DNA from: RGIG8244 sp045639325
GTDB lineage: Bacteria; Verrucomicrobiota; Lentisphaeria; Victivallales; UBA1829
Assembly: GCA_045639325.1 (NCBI GenBank)
Contig: JAZUCU010000009.1
Span: 1-32,986 of the forward strand
Reading direction: 5' to 3'
Length of the DNA stretch: 32,986 nucleotides
Positions 8,427-15,862 of this stretch are shown piece after piece. The translations under genes were made by a program, and so were the position numbers. The notes below the pieces were generated by a model. It was not told where the DNA came from. It was given only the letters and a program-made list of their open reading frames with translations, and ran no database searches. How positions within the stretch are numbered: the first letter of the stretch is position 1; every line of letters starts with the position of its first letter.

Positions 8427-8955
8427 ACTTTGCAAATATCTGTTCCGTCTCCCGGCAGCTGTCCTTCTGATGGCACTCGCAGCATTGCTGTCCTCCTGCG
8501 GCTATCACATGGGCTCTTTGATGCACCCGCAGATCAAGACGATTGCTATCGCAGAAATTCAGAACGATACAAAAGATCCGCTGCTGACTCCGATCATGCG
8601 CAATCAGCTTGCTGCCCGGTTCCAGGCGGATAATTCCCTTTCTCTGAAATCCAAATCCACTGCAGATTGTATTCTGTACTGCCGGATTATCAAAACCCAA
8701 ACAAAATCCATTCGCGAAGACAGTTCTGACGGATATGAAACCTATCGTCCCTCTGAATTTGAATTCACAATTGATGCCGAATTCTCCGTTCTGATTCCGG
8801 GTAAAAGTGCGCCGTTGATTCCCAATCGTAAAATTAGAGCATCCGCAAAATATCAATACAATGCCGACCCCAACGAAGGCAGATATTACGGGATGCGTCA
8901 GTGCGCTTACAACCTGGCAAATCTTATCGTTGAATATACAACGGAAGCCTGGTAA
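8416..8955 (+). CDS. lptE: LptE-like outer-membrane lipoprotein
   Basis: A lipoprotein signal ends in LLSSC with the lipidated cysteine at C28, followed by GYHMGS. This CGYH-type start, the length (179 aa) and the body (IKTIAIAEIQNDTKDPLLTPIMRNQLAARF, then beta strands with DCILYCRII) fit the LptE/LPS-assembly lipoprotein family. In known systems LptE plugs and helps fold the LptD pore that delivers lipopolysaccharide to the cell surface. The start overlaps the end of the TPR gene by 11 bases. No lptD is in the window. The family call is from overall pattern, without an alignment. The gene ends 3 bases from the convergent stop at 8959, and no terminator is visible between them. Confidence 0.8.
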   Translation: MNSKLCKYLFRLPAAVLLMALAALLSSCGYHMGSLMHPQIKTIAIAEIQNDTKDPLLTPIMRNQLAARFQADNSLSLKSKSTADCILYCRIIKTQTKSIREDSSDGYETYRPSEFEFTIDAEFSVLIPGKSAPLIPNRKIRASAKYQYNADPNEGRYYGMRQCAYNLANLIVEYTTEAW

Positions 8956-8958
8956 GCA

Positions 8959-9780
8959 TTACTTTGTGTTGAAGGGATAAGGGAGAAATTCCAAATCTTC
9001 TTTTCCGCCGGTAAAGGCGAGAAGTCTGCCCAGTGTATACATGTAGCGGAATCCATCCGATGCCGCTGCACACTGGAATAATAAGGAAGTCAAAGTCTGC
9101 AACGCCGCAGCATCGGAAACGATTGACCATTCAAAATCCTGATTCTTTTCAGCAGGGACATAACGCCAATCCTCCCCGGGGAACAGAAAATCACCGTTGA
9201 AATCACTGACGCCGAAATTAAAGCCGGAACGGACAATGCGCAATCCGGCATTGGAGCCCGCAGTCAGGCACTTCGAAATAATGGAAAGCAATAAATCGGA
9301 TGCCGGCATATTATCCAACGCACAGCCGATACAAAAATGTTCCGGCTCAATAATTTCTTTGGTAACAGGCTGGCGAAACCCGCGATTCATCATAAATTCA
9401 CCGAATGCGGCAAGGTTCGCGGGGAAGGCTTCGGAGAAATCCATACAAAGCTGATTCCATTGCCCGATCAGCGTATCCGGCGTGTCGTTATCGAACCAGT
9501 ACATGTGTAACTGCATGGCTCCATCCAGCAGAGGCACAGAGCCGTCTTTCAGATCCGATGCCAAGTCTGCCCGGATGGAACGCAATTGAATCGCAGTCTG
9601 AAGCTGATGAACGCGACGGCGCATGCGCAGATTGGCAGATTCCTGCAAATCGCACAAGTGAGACCTGACAAGATCGGTTCTTGATGTTTTAAGCAATTCC
9701 GCCATTGCCATACAGGCAGAATGTTCGTTATCGTCATCAATCAGATCAAGGAGCAGTTTAATTTTCCGTTCTTCGTTCAT
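8959..9780 (-). CDS. Uncharacterised protein, possibly SirB1/transglutaminase-like
   Basis: I do not recognise this gene with confidence. The N-terminal 80 residues are helical, with short repeats reminiscent of HEAT-type helices (LLLDLIDDDNEHSACMAMAELL). The middle contains HFCIGCALDNMPASDLLLSIISK and a glycine/aromatic-rich stretch (FGVSDFNGDFLFPGEDWRY). The order of features is loosely like SirB1-type proteins, but the link is weak. No signal or membrane segment is seen, so it is likely cytoplasmic. I chose the ATG at 9780 (273 aa). A TTG five codons upstream (9795) would also be in frame, 3 bases after the stop of the exonuclease gene. Either way it is the second gene of that operon. Confidence 0.75.
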   Translation of the reverse strand: MNEERKIKLLLDLIDDDNEHSACMAMAELLKTSRTDLVRSHLCDLQESANLRMRRRVHQLQTAIQLRSIRADLASDLKDGSVPLLDGAMQLHMYWFDNDTPDTLIGQWNQLCMDFSEAFPANLAAFGEFMMNRGFRQPVTKEIIEPEHFCIGCALDNMPASDLLLSIISKCLTAGSNAGLRIVRSGFNFGVSDFNGDFLFPGEDWRYVPAEKNQDFEWSIVSDAAALQTLTSLLFQCAAASDGFRYMYTLGRLLAFTGGKEDLEFLPYPFNTK

Positions 9781-9798
9781 TTGCGTCTTTAACAATCA

Positions 9799-10611
9799 TT
9801 ATTTACGGACAGGGAACTTACCTGTCAGAGCATCGGATGCAATCTTCTTCACATCTTCGGGGAAATCCGCTTTCAGCAGCCAGCGCAGGAATTCCGGATT
9901 CTCAACGGCAAGGGTCTTCAGAGGAGTTCCGGAATGACGTCCGAATGCCACAATCGCTTCGTTTTCACGCCAGCGGAAACGCCCGTTAGCATCGATGGCA
10001 TCGGGCATGGCAGTCTTGCAGAATTCGTTCATTTCATCCAAAGTCTGGGGGAATGCTTCCACAGATTCCGGGAAATCACCCGGCTTCCAATTGGCATATT
10101 TCTTTAATTGACCTTCATAAATTTCGACAGTTGCCAAAGTATCCGCTTCGGCACTGTGTGCATTTTCCATCGTCTTACCGCAGAAGAAACGGTACGCGGC
10201 GGAAAGGTTCCGGGGTTCCATGCGGGAATAAATCACGAACGCATCCACCACGCGGCGGCCCTCTGTGGAGAAAGAGAGACCGGCACGGGAGAATTCCCGG
10301 ATCAGCATGGGAATATCGAATTTCACGATATTATAACCGCCCAGGTCACAGCCTTCCAGATAGATAAAAAGATTCTTGGAAATCTGGCGGAATGTGGGGG
10401 CATCCTTCACATCTTCATCCGTAATATGATGAACCGCAGAGGCTTCCTGGGGAATGTGCATTTCCGGATTCAGACGGCGCGTTTTGACTTCGCGGGTACC
10501 GTCGGGCATCACTTTTACAACGGTGAGCTCAACGATACGATCGTTCTGAATATTAGTCCCGGTCGTTTCCAGGTCAAAAAATACAATAGGGCGTCCGTCT
10601 GTCAATTCCAT
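9799..10611 (-). CDS. DEDDh 3'-5' exonuclease (DnaQ-like), 270 aa
   Basis: An RNase T/DnaQ-fold nuclease that would remove nucleotides from 3' ends of DNA or RNA using two metal ions. All five signature residues are visible: D13 and E15 in FFDLETTG, D99 in FDIPML, and H152 and D157 in HSAEADTLAT. The extra C-terminal module (about 210-270, FGRHSGTPLKTLAVENPEFLRWLL) is seen in some stand-alone exonucleases. It is not the polymerase III alpha-fused type. It could be a proofreading subunit or a repair/RNA nuclease; the sequence alone does not decide. It is the first gene of a two-gene unit with the unknown protein downstream. A promoter lies at 10657-10684. Confidence 0.9.
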   Translation of the reverse strand: MELTDGRPIVFFDLETTGTNIQNDRIVELTVVKVMPDGTREVKTRRLNPEMHIPQEASAVHHITDEDVKDAPTFRQISKNLFIYLEGCDLGGYNIVKFDIPMLIREFSRAGLSFSTEGRRVVDAFVIYSRMEPRNLSAAYRFFCGKTMENAHSAEADTLATVEIYEGQLKKYANWKPGDFPESVEAFPQTLDEMNEFCKTAMPDAIDANGRFRWRENEAIVAFGRHSGTPLKTLAVENPEFLRWLLKADFPEDVKKIASDALTGKFPVRK

Positions 10612-10656
10612 AAAACAAGCCTTTCCTTCTCAGTTTCTGTTTCAATACTACTGAGC

Positions 10657-10684
10657 AATATAAACCCATTTTACAGAATAGCAA
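10657..10684 (-). promoter_or_regulatory. Promoter of the exonuclease gene at 9799-10611
   Basis: Minus strand: TTGCTA (10679-10684), a 16-base spacer, TATATT (10657-10662), in the gap after the mraY stop codon. An 8-base hairpin stem (AGAAATTT/AAATTTCT, about 10684-10706) lies just upstream and may slow readthrough from the cell-wall cluster, but it has no T-run. Confidence 0.55.
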
Positions 10685-10709
10685 GAAATTTCCTGAAAAT
10701 TTCTCTGTT

Positions 10710-11816
10710 TTAACGCAATTTCAGGGTCGCAAGTCCCAGCAAAGCAAAAAGCCCTGCCAGAATCCAGAAACGGACAACAATCTGTGTTTCCGTCCAGCCC
10801 AGCTTTTCAAAGTGATGATGGATCGGTGTACACTTGAAGACCCGTTTCCCTGTCAGACGGAATACCGGGACCTGAATCATAACAGAGCCGATTTCCATGA
10901 CAAAGACGCCGCCGACAAGTACCAGCAGGAATTCCTGATTCACCAGCACGGAAATCAAACCGATGATTCCGCCCAAAGCCAATGACCCGGTATCCCCCAT
11001 GAACATGCTCGCCGGATAACAGTTATACCAAAGGAAGCCGATACAGGCACCTGCAATAATCATGGCAAAGACCACAATCTCGGAGGCTCCGGCAATGTAA
11101 TGCAAATCCAGGTGTTCCGCAAAAACTTTATGACTGGTCATATACGCAAATGCACCGTAGGTCAGCACGCAGAAGATGGTACAGCCGACTGCCAGACCGT
11201 CTTTTCCGTCCGTCAGGTTCACCGCATTGGAGCTGCCTGTAACAACGATAATACCGAAAAGGTATGCCACGATCGGCGGCATGAGCCAGATGGGTTCTTT
11301 GATAAAGGGAACGGTCAATTCCCAGAACGTTTTGCCCATTTCCGGAGTACGGGCAATGAAGAACAGAGCCAGGAAGGAAATCAGCAATTGGCAGCCCAGT
11401 TTCAGTTTTCCCGGGATACCATCCCGTTTCCGTTTGGCAACTTTCATATAATCATCCAGAAAACCCACAGCGCAGAATGCCAGCAGAGTCCCCAGAAAGA
11501 TCAACAACAGCTGATTGGTCAGACGGCTCCACAGAAGTGTGGAAACAACAATGGAACCGACGATCAGCAAACCGCCCATGCTGGGAGTTTTATCTTTTCC
11601 ATGGTCAATCAGTTTCTCATCAATCAAGCCCTCAAGCCGGGTCGGTGCGGTCGCACGCAGACGTTTCAGAAAGCGAACCGTTGCCGGACCGAACAGGATT
11701 GCCAGAATCAGAGCAGTAATCAGCCCTGCACCGGCGCGGAATGTCACGTAGTCGATCAAACGCAACGGGGTTTCTTTGTACTGGGGGATGAAATTGACGA
11801 TGAGGTAATGAAGCAT
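10710..11816 (-). CDS. mraY: Phospho-N-acetylmuramoyl-pentapeptide transferase
   Basis: Integral membrane enzyme that moves phospho-MurNAc-pentapeptide from UDP to undecaprenyl phosphate, making lipid I. The length of 368 aa and about ten hydrophobic helices are typical. Conserved motifs are present: DKTPSMGG (74-81), FLDDYMK with the aspartate pair, NLTDGKDGLA, FMGDTGSLALGG and the HHHFE cluster near the C-terminus. The NLTDGKDGLA loop carries K where E. coli has L, which is a minor change. It lies 47 bases after ftsI in the dcw cluster, but murE and murF, which usually sit between these two genes, are missing. A CCGGAG ribosome site precedes the ATG. Confidence 0.95.
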   Translation of the reverse strand: MLHYLIVNFIPQYKETPLRLIDYVTFRAGAGLITALILAILFGPATVRFLKRLRATAPTRLEGLIDEKLIDHGKDKTPSMGGLLIVGSIVVSTLLWSRLTNQLLLIFLGTLLAFCAVGFLDDYMKVAKRKRDGIPGKLKLGCQLLISFLALFFIARTPEMGKTFWELTVPFIKEPIWLMPPIVAYLFGIIVVTGSSNAVNLTDGKDGLAVGCTIFCVLTYGAFAYMTSHKVFAEHLDLHYIAGASEIVVFAMIIAGACIGFLWYNCYPASMFMGDTGSLALGGIIGLISVLVNQEFLLVLVGGVFVMEIGSVMIQVPVFRLTGKRVFKCTPIHHHFEKLGWTETQIVVRFWILAGLFALLGLATLKLR

Positions 11817-11863
11817 AGTGTAGAGTCTCCGGAAAAATATAATTTTATTGTATGATTATTTTA

Positions 11864-13729
11864 TTAACGTTTTGCTCTGGCTGCACGGACTGCACGGACG
11901 CGTTCGTCTTCTTTCACGCGTTTCTGATGTTCAATGCGCTGAAGTTTTTTCATATTTTCATGCCATTCTTCCAGCGGGACTTCATAAGGCTCACGCAAAA
12001 ATTGCAGTGTCCGGCTGGCAATGGACTGGAATGTAGGCCCGGAAATGGAGCCGCCGTAATGGCCGCCCACACTGGGTTCATCCACGGTCACCAGCAATAC
12101 AAAACGGGGCTTTTTCGAAGGCACAAAGCCGCAGAACGATGCAAAATACTGTCTGCGGTATTGTCCATTGACAAATTTTTCTGCCGTGCCGGTCTTGCCC
12201 GCAACGTTATAACCGGGAATCTGAGCCTGACGCGCCGTACCGCCCGGCTGCGGAACCGTCACCAGCATATTGGTAATTTTCTGATGGGTATCAGCACGGC
12301 GGAATACACATTCCCCGCGATAATAGGGATAGCGTTCCGTAATGCCGTTACGGTCCAGACGGTCAACCAGGCGCAGATTAATCGGATATCCGCCATTGGC
12401 AAGCATACAATAGGCACGGGCAAGCTGAAGAACCGAAACGTTGACACCCTGTCCGATACAGAAACGGGTCACAGAAAGACCATCCCATTTGGAAACATCG
12501 CGTACCTGACCGCTTGTTTCCGGGTGGAACGGCACACCGGTTTTCTGGCCGAATCCGAAAATGCGCAAAACTTCTGCCAGACGGTATTTTCCCATCATCA
12601 AAGAAATTTTGGCAGTACCGATGTTACTGGACTGCTTGATGACTTCGGAAACCGGCACTTTCCCAACCTTGTGAGAGTCTTTCAAACGTTTCTTGGCATA
12701 ATACCAGACGCCATCCGTACAGTCGATAATATCGTTCGGTGTAACAATATTCCAATCCATCGCCATGGCAACAACAAAACTTTTCATCACCGATCCGGGC
12801 TCAAAACAGTCTTCCGCAATACGGTTACGGGCAGCCTGTGGATTGTCACGCAATACCGCACGGTCGTTGGGATTGTATGTGGGACGCTGACTGACTGCCA
12901 TAATGTCCCCGGTATAAGGATTGACCATGATGGCATAAGCGGCTTTCGGCTTCACCCGCGCCATCAACTTATCCATTTCCTCTTCCATGATTGCCTGAAT
13001 CGGCTCCCGGATGGTCAGATAAATATCGCAACCATCTTTTACGGGGTCGCCTTCCATATTACCGTAAGAAATCCGTTTGCCGTCACGGGTACGTTCATAT
13101 TTCAAAACAGATTCACCGGACTGCATCCTCTGATTCATGGATTTTTCCAATCCCATCAGGGGGACAAAACGGTCTTCCCGCATACTGGTTACGCCGAGGA
13201 TATTGGCAAGCATTTCGCCTTTGGGATAAGAACGGCGGTATGCATCTTCCACAATCAGCCCACGGAACTTGTTCTCTTTCAATTCCTTTTTCAGATTTTC
13301 GCTGAAATCAAGTTCCAATTCACGCTGCAGCATAACATAGCGGCAGGGCTTGCGAACCGTTTCGCCCTTTTCATTTTTGCTTGTGTATTCTTTATACATC
13401 AGGCGTTTGAAAAGATATTCCTCATCCTGCTTCAGACGCGGTGCCAGGAATTTCGCAAGGCGACGACTTTCTGTTTCATCGCCAACCACTTGCGGGTCAG
13501 CAGCAAGATTGCGGACAGGGATATTGCAGACAAGCAGGTTGCCATCGCGGTCATAAATCTCTCCGCGGGTTCCCTTTGTCTTTGTTTTCTTGGTATAACG
13601 TTCTTTTGCTTTTGTGTACAATTCATCATGACGGAGAATCTGCACCTGGTACATGCGCAGACCCACATACACAAAACCGCCAATCAGCAGAAGCAAAATA
13701 AGATAAATACGCCAGGACATGTGACTCAT
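11864..13729 (-). CDS. ftsI: Division-type class B penicillin-binding protein (FtsI/PBP3-like transpeptidase)
   Basis: Transpeptidase that cross-links septal peptidoglycan. Residues about 6-26 are a membrane anchor, followed by the PBP dimer domain (RGEIYDRDGNLL, about 55-66). The transpeptidase domain has all three active-site motifs: SVMK with catalytic S313, SSN at 367-369 and KTG at 512-514. At 621 aa it is normal in size. No PASTA domain is seen; the C-terminus is a charged tail rich in arginine and lysine. AAGGAG, 9 bases before the first ATG, supports the start at 13729 over the second methionine three codons on. It sits after an FtsL-like gene in the dcw cluster, which supports the division-specific role. 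Confidence 0.93.
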   Translation of the reverse strand: MSHMSWRIYLILLLLIGGFVYVGLRMYQVQILRHDELYTKAKERYTKKTKTKGTRGEIYDRDGNLLVCNIPVRNLAADPQVVGDETESRRLAKFLAPRLKQDEEYLFKRLMYKEYTSKNEKGETVRKPCRYVMLQRELELDFSENLKKELKENKFRGLIVEDAYRRSYPKGEMLANILGVTSMREDRFVPLMGLEKSMNQRMQSGESVLKYERTRDGKRISYGNMEGDPVKDGCDIYLTIREPIQAIMEEEMDKLMARVKPKAAYAIMVNPYTGDIMAVSQRPTYNPNDRAVLRDNPQAARNRIAEDCFEPGSVMKSFVVAMAMDWNIVTPNDIIDCTDGVWYYAKKRLKDSHKVGKVPVSEVIKQSSNIGTAKISLMMGKYRLAEVLRIFGFGQKTGVPFHPETSGQVRDVSKWDGLSVTRFCIGQGVNVSVLQLARAYCMLANGGYPINLRLVDRLDRNGITERYPYYRGECVFRRADTHQKITNMLVTVPQPGGTARQAQIPGYNVAGKTGTAEKFVNGQYRRQYFASFCGFVPSKKPRFVLLVTVDEPSVGGHYGGSISGPTFQSIASRTLQFLREPYEVPLEEWHENMKKLQRIEHQKRVKEDERVRAVRAARAKR

Positions 13730-13755
13730 AGCAACAGACTCCTTTTTTCAAAAAA

Positions 13756-14208
13756 TCAGTGCAAAGCTGCAGTCACCTGAGGTTTACCGGCGGGAGTCAC
13801 ATTCTGTTCATTAGCCTTAGCAACAGCATATTCCCCCTTGGCGGCAACCGGTGCGAATTCATAACGCTTCAGATAATGAAGCTGTTCATTCTTGGTCTGA
13901 CGCAGACCGAGCCCGTATTCCCGAATCTTTTTTTCGATATGACGCAAAGAATACAATTCTTCCCGTCTGCCTTTGAGATTCTGAATTTCTTTGTCCAGAA
14001 AATGAATCTGTTCCCGGATGATCGTTGCCTGATTTTCCAGTTTCTCCGCTTTTTCGGTGTAAGATACGCGCAGTGCCGTAGCGGCAAAAACTGCCACCGG
14101 AATTAAAAGAAATTTCCCCAATAACGGGAATACCCATGGTTTGCCCTGCGGACGGTTACGTTCCCGCTCACGTTCCGCCAACTTCTTTCTGTTTGTAAAT
14201 TGATTCAT
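13756..14208 (-). CDS. ftsL: FtsL-like division protein
   Basis: Small bitopic membrane protein, 150 aa: a basic N-terminal tail (about 1-25), one membrane helix (about 26-46) and a coiled coil (about 50-95, heptads from KLENQATIIREQIHFLDKEIQNL). A low-complexity alanine-rich tail follows. FtsL has little sequence conservation; the call rests on this architecture and on its place between rsmH and ftsI, the usual ftsL position. In known systems FtsL pairs with FtsB and activates FtsW-FtsI. The tail beyond about residue 110 is longer than in E. coli FtsL. Confidence 0.8.
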   Translation of the reverse strand: MNQFTNRKKLAERERERNRPQGKPWVFPLLGKFLLIPVAVFAATALRVSYTEKAEKLENQATIIREQIHFLDKEIQNLKGRREELYSLRHIEKKIREYGLGLRQTKNEQLHYLKRYEFAPVAAKGEYAVAKANEQNVTPAGKPQVTAALH

Positions 14209-14244
14209 TTGCCGCTTCTCCTGATGATGTATATTATGCTGCCG

Positions 14245-15195
14245 TTAAATTTCATTGCCAAGTCGTTCCGCTACCCGTAATTTCGCACAACTGCTGCGAC
14301 TGTTCCGCTGCAATTCTTCCTCAGTCGCCGTAACCGGCTTCTTTGTTACGATCCGCAACTGTGCTTTCCAATTACATACACATACCGGGCATCCCGGGGG
14401 ACACTTGCATGTTTCCGCCATATCCTGAAAGAAATGTTTCACGATCCGGTCTTCCAGAGAATGGAATGTGATCACACACAATCTTCCACCTTCTGAAAGA
14501 AGATCCATCGCCGCTGCCAACGCTTCTTCCAGTTCCTTCAACTCTTCATTCACCGCAATCCGCAATGCCTGGAAAGGCAAGGTCGGCGCAGGCGGTCCGC
14601 CGCGCTGCTTCAAAACCCGGTCACATACCGCTGCAAACTTGCCGCAGGTATCCAATGACTCGCGTTCACGGATACGGACAACTTCCCGTGCCAGCTGGCG
14701 AGCCTGTCGGATCTCGCCATAATCACGGAATATCCGCATCAATTCATCTTCCGGCAATTCCCGCAGCAAATCTGCCGCCGTCAAACCGGCTTCCGGATTC
14801 ATACGCATATCCAACGGGCCGTCAAAACGATAGGAAAAGCCTCGCTCCGGTGTATCCAGCTGAACAGAGGACACCCCGATATCAAGCAGAATTCCATCCA
14901 CCTTTTCCCAGCCGAGTGACTGCACATGTGCACGGATGTCGGAAAAACGCCCATGCCGCAATTTTGCCCGGTCACCTGCAAAACTCAACCGTTTCGCCGA
15001 CGATTCCAATGCCACTCTATCACGGTCAATTCCAAGCAATAACGCTTGCGGATTCCGTTCCAGGATACGGCTGCTGTGACCGCCGAATCCCAACGTACCA
15101 TCCACAATGCGGCAGAACTTGCCATCAAAGGGCGACATCAAAAGGTCGAGGGTTTCTCCCGCCAAAACCGGTATATGTCTATCGTCTTCTGTCAT
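14245..15195 (-). CDS. rsmH: 16S rRNA (cytosine-1402-N4)-methyltransferase
   Basis: Uses S-adenosylmethionine to methylate C1402 in the P-site region of 16S rRNA. The SAM-binding loop VDGTLGFGGHS is at residues 31-41, and GIDRD follows. LLDIGVSSVQLD and the C-terminal VITFHSLEDRIVKHFF are family signatures, and the cysteine cluster CKCPPGCPVCVC near residue 270 is of the type seen in many RsmH proteins. The length of 316 aa is normal. It lies 12 bases after mraZ, the standard order in the dcw cluster. Confidence 0.95.
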   Translation of the reverse strand: MTEDDRHIPVLAGETLDLLMSPFDGKFCRIVDGTLGFGGHSSRILERNPQALLLGIDRDRVALESSAKRLSFAGDRAKLRHGRFSDIRAHVQSLGWEKVDGILLDIGVSSVQLDTPERGFSYRFDGPLDMRMNPEAGLTAADLLRELPEDELMRIFRDYGEIRQARQLAREVVRIRERESLDTCGKFAAVCDRVLKQRGGPPAPTLPFQALRIAVNEELKELEEALAAAMDLLSEGGRLCVITFHSLEDRIVKHFFQDMAETCKCPPGCPVCVCNWKAQLRIVTKKPVTATEEELQRNSRSSCAKLRVAERLGNEI

Positions 15196-15207
15196 TTGCG
15201 TTCCCCC

Positions 15208-15672
15208 TTACAAACTCAGAATATCCAGGAAGGAAGGTTCGCCTGCAGCCTGGGCCTGTGCTTTTTCCGCTTCACGCCGTTCTGCACTCATCAACTGCGC
15301 AAAATCCCCTGCCCCGATCATGGCAAGGCGGCTGTCCACTTTGCCCCAGGCGAGCAGTTCTTTCGGCATTTGAATACGCCCCTGACTGTCACACACGCAT
15401 TTATACACATTGGCGCCAAAATCACGGGCTTTGCGCATATCTTCCGCACTGCCCATGGAGAGTTTCGCCAGTTTTTCAGCAAATTTCTTTGTAAATACTT
15501 CATCAGGATACATCTGGATCATATTATCACGCGCCGGGATCATCATAAAAATCCCGCAGGGATTCTCTGCGCGCCATTCTGCAGGCACAGCAATACGCCG
15601 CTGGGTATCGAGTTTGTACTCGAACTCGCGGTATAAACGGTAAAAATGTTGTTCCGTTGCCTGCTGTTCCAT
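15208..15672 (-). CDS. mraZ: MraZ transcriptional regulator
   Basis: DNA-binding protein with two AbrB/SpoVT-like halves. In E. coli and other bacteria it represses the dcw operon and itself by binding repeats at the promoter. The C-terminal half keeps the family motif DxxGR (D95 to R99, DSQGR). The N-terminal half has DTQRR (22-26), with R in place of the conserved G. A tail of about 20 residues (EKAQAQAAGEPSFLDILSL) extends past the usual end. It is the first gene of the cell-wall cluster, and four TAGGRG repeats overlap its promoter. Confidence 0.93.
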   Translation of the reverse strand: MEQQATEQHFYRLYREFEYKLDTQRRIAVPAEWRAENPCGIFMMIPARDNMIQMYPDEVFTKKFAEKLAKLSMGSAEDMRKARDFGANVYKCVCDSQGRIQMPKELLAWGKVDSRLAMIGAGDFAQLMSAERREAEKAQAQAAGEPSFLDILSL

Positions 15673-15710
15673 GTGATTTTTGCCTGTCTTTTACTATTGT
15701 TATCCAAATG

Positions 15711-15748
15711 ACTCCTAACCTCCCCTATTATACTCCTATTCTCCCCTA
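15711..15748 (-). promoter_or_regulatory. Putative MraZ operator: four TAGGRG repeats
   Basis: On the minus strand TAGGGGAG, TAGGAGT, TAGGGGAG and TAGGAGT follow each other with start-to-start spacing of 10, 11 and 10 bases, alternating between two variants. Helical-turn spacing of G-rich boxes is the known design of MraZ operators (TGGGN boxes in E. coli). The boxes cover the -10 element and the spacer, so binding would block the polymerase. Confidence 0.7.
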
Positions 15749-15755
15749 ATTGCAA
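15727..15755 (-). promoter_or_regulatory. Promoter of the mraZ-rsmH-ftsL-ftsI-mraY operon
   Basis: Minus strand: TTGCAA (15750-15755), a 17-base spacer and a perfect TATAAT (15727-15732). It is 55 bases upstream of the mraZ start and lies inside the repeat array described as the operator. Confidence 0.8.
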
Positions 15756-15771
15756 GTCCCTTTTTAAAAAA

Positions 15772-15833
15772 AATCAAAAAAAATTTAAAAAAAATTTGCC
15801 GTCCGAAGGAGGTAGACCCTTCCGGACGGCAAA
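15772..15833 (-). terminator. Rho-independent terminator of fucI
   Basis: A perfect 11-base stem (TTTGCCGTCCG with CGGACGGCAAA, 15795-15805 and 15823-15833) has flanking AAGG/CCTT bases extending it. On the minus strand a long T-rich run follows (15772-15797). It separates fucI from the mraZ promoter. Confidence 0.9.
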
Positions 15834-15862
15834 TTTCGATTATGACTCTTATGAGTCAGGGA

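Noticed and set aside
11852..13780. 642-aa open frame on the plus strand
   Set aside because: It lies antisense to ftsI, which has all active-site motifs; the open frame is a by-product of codon use.
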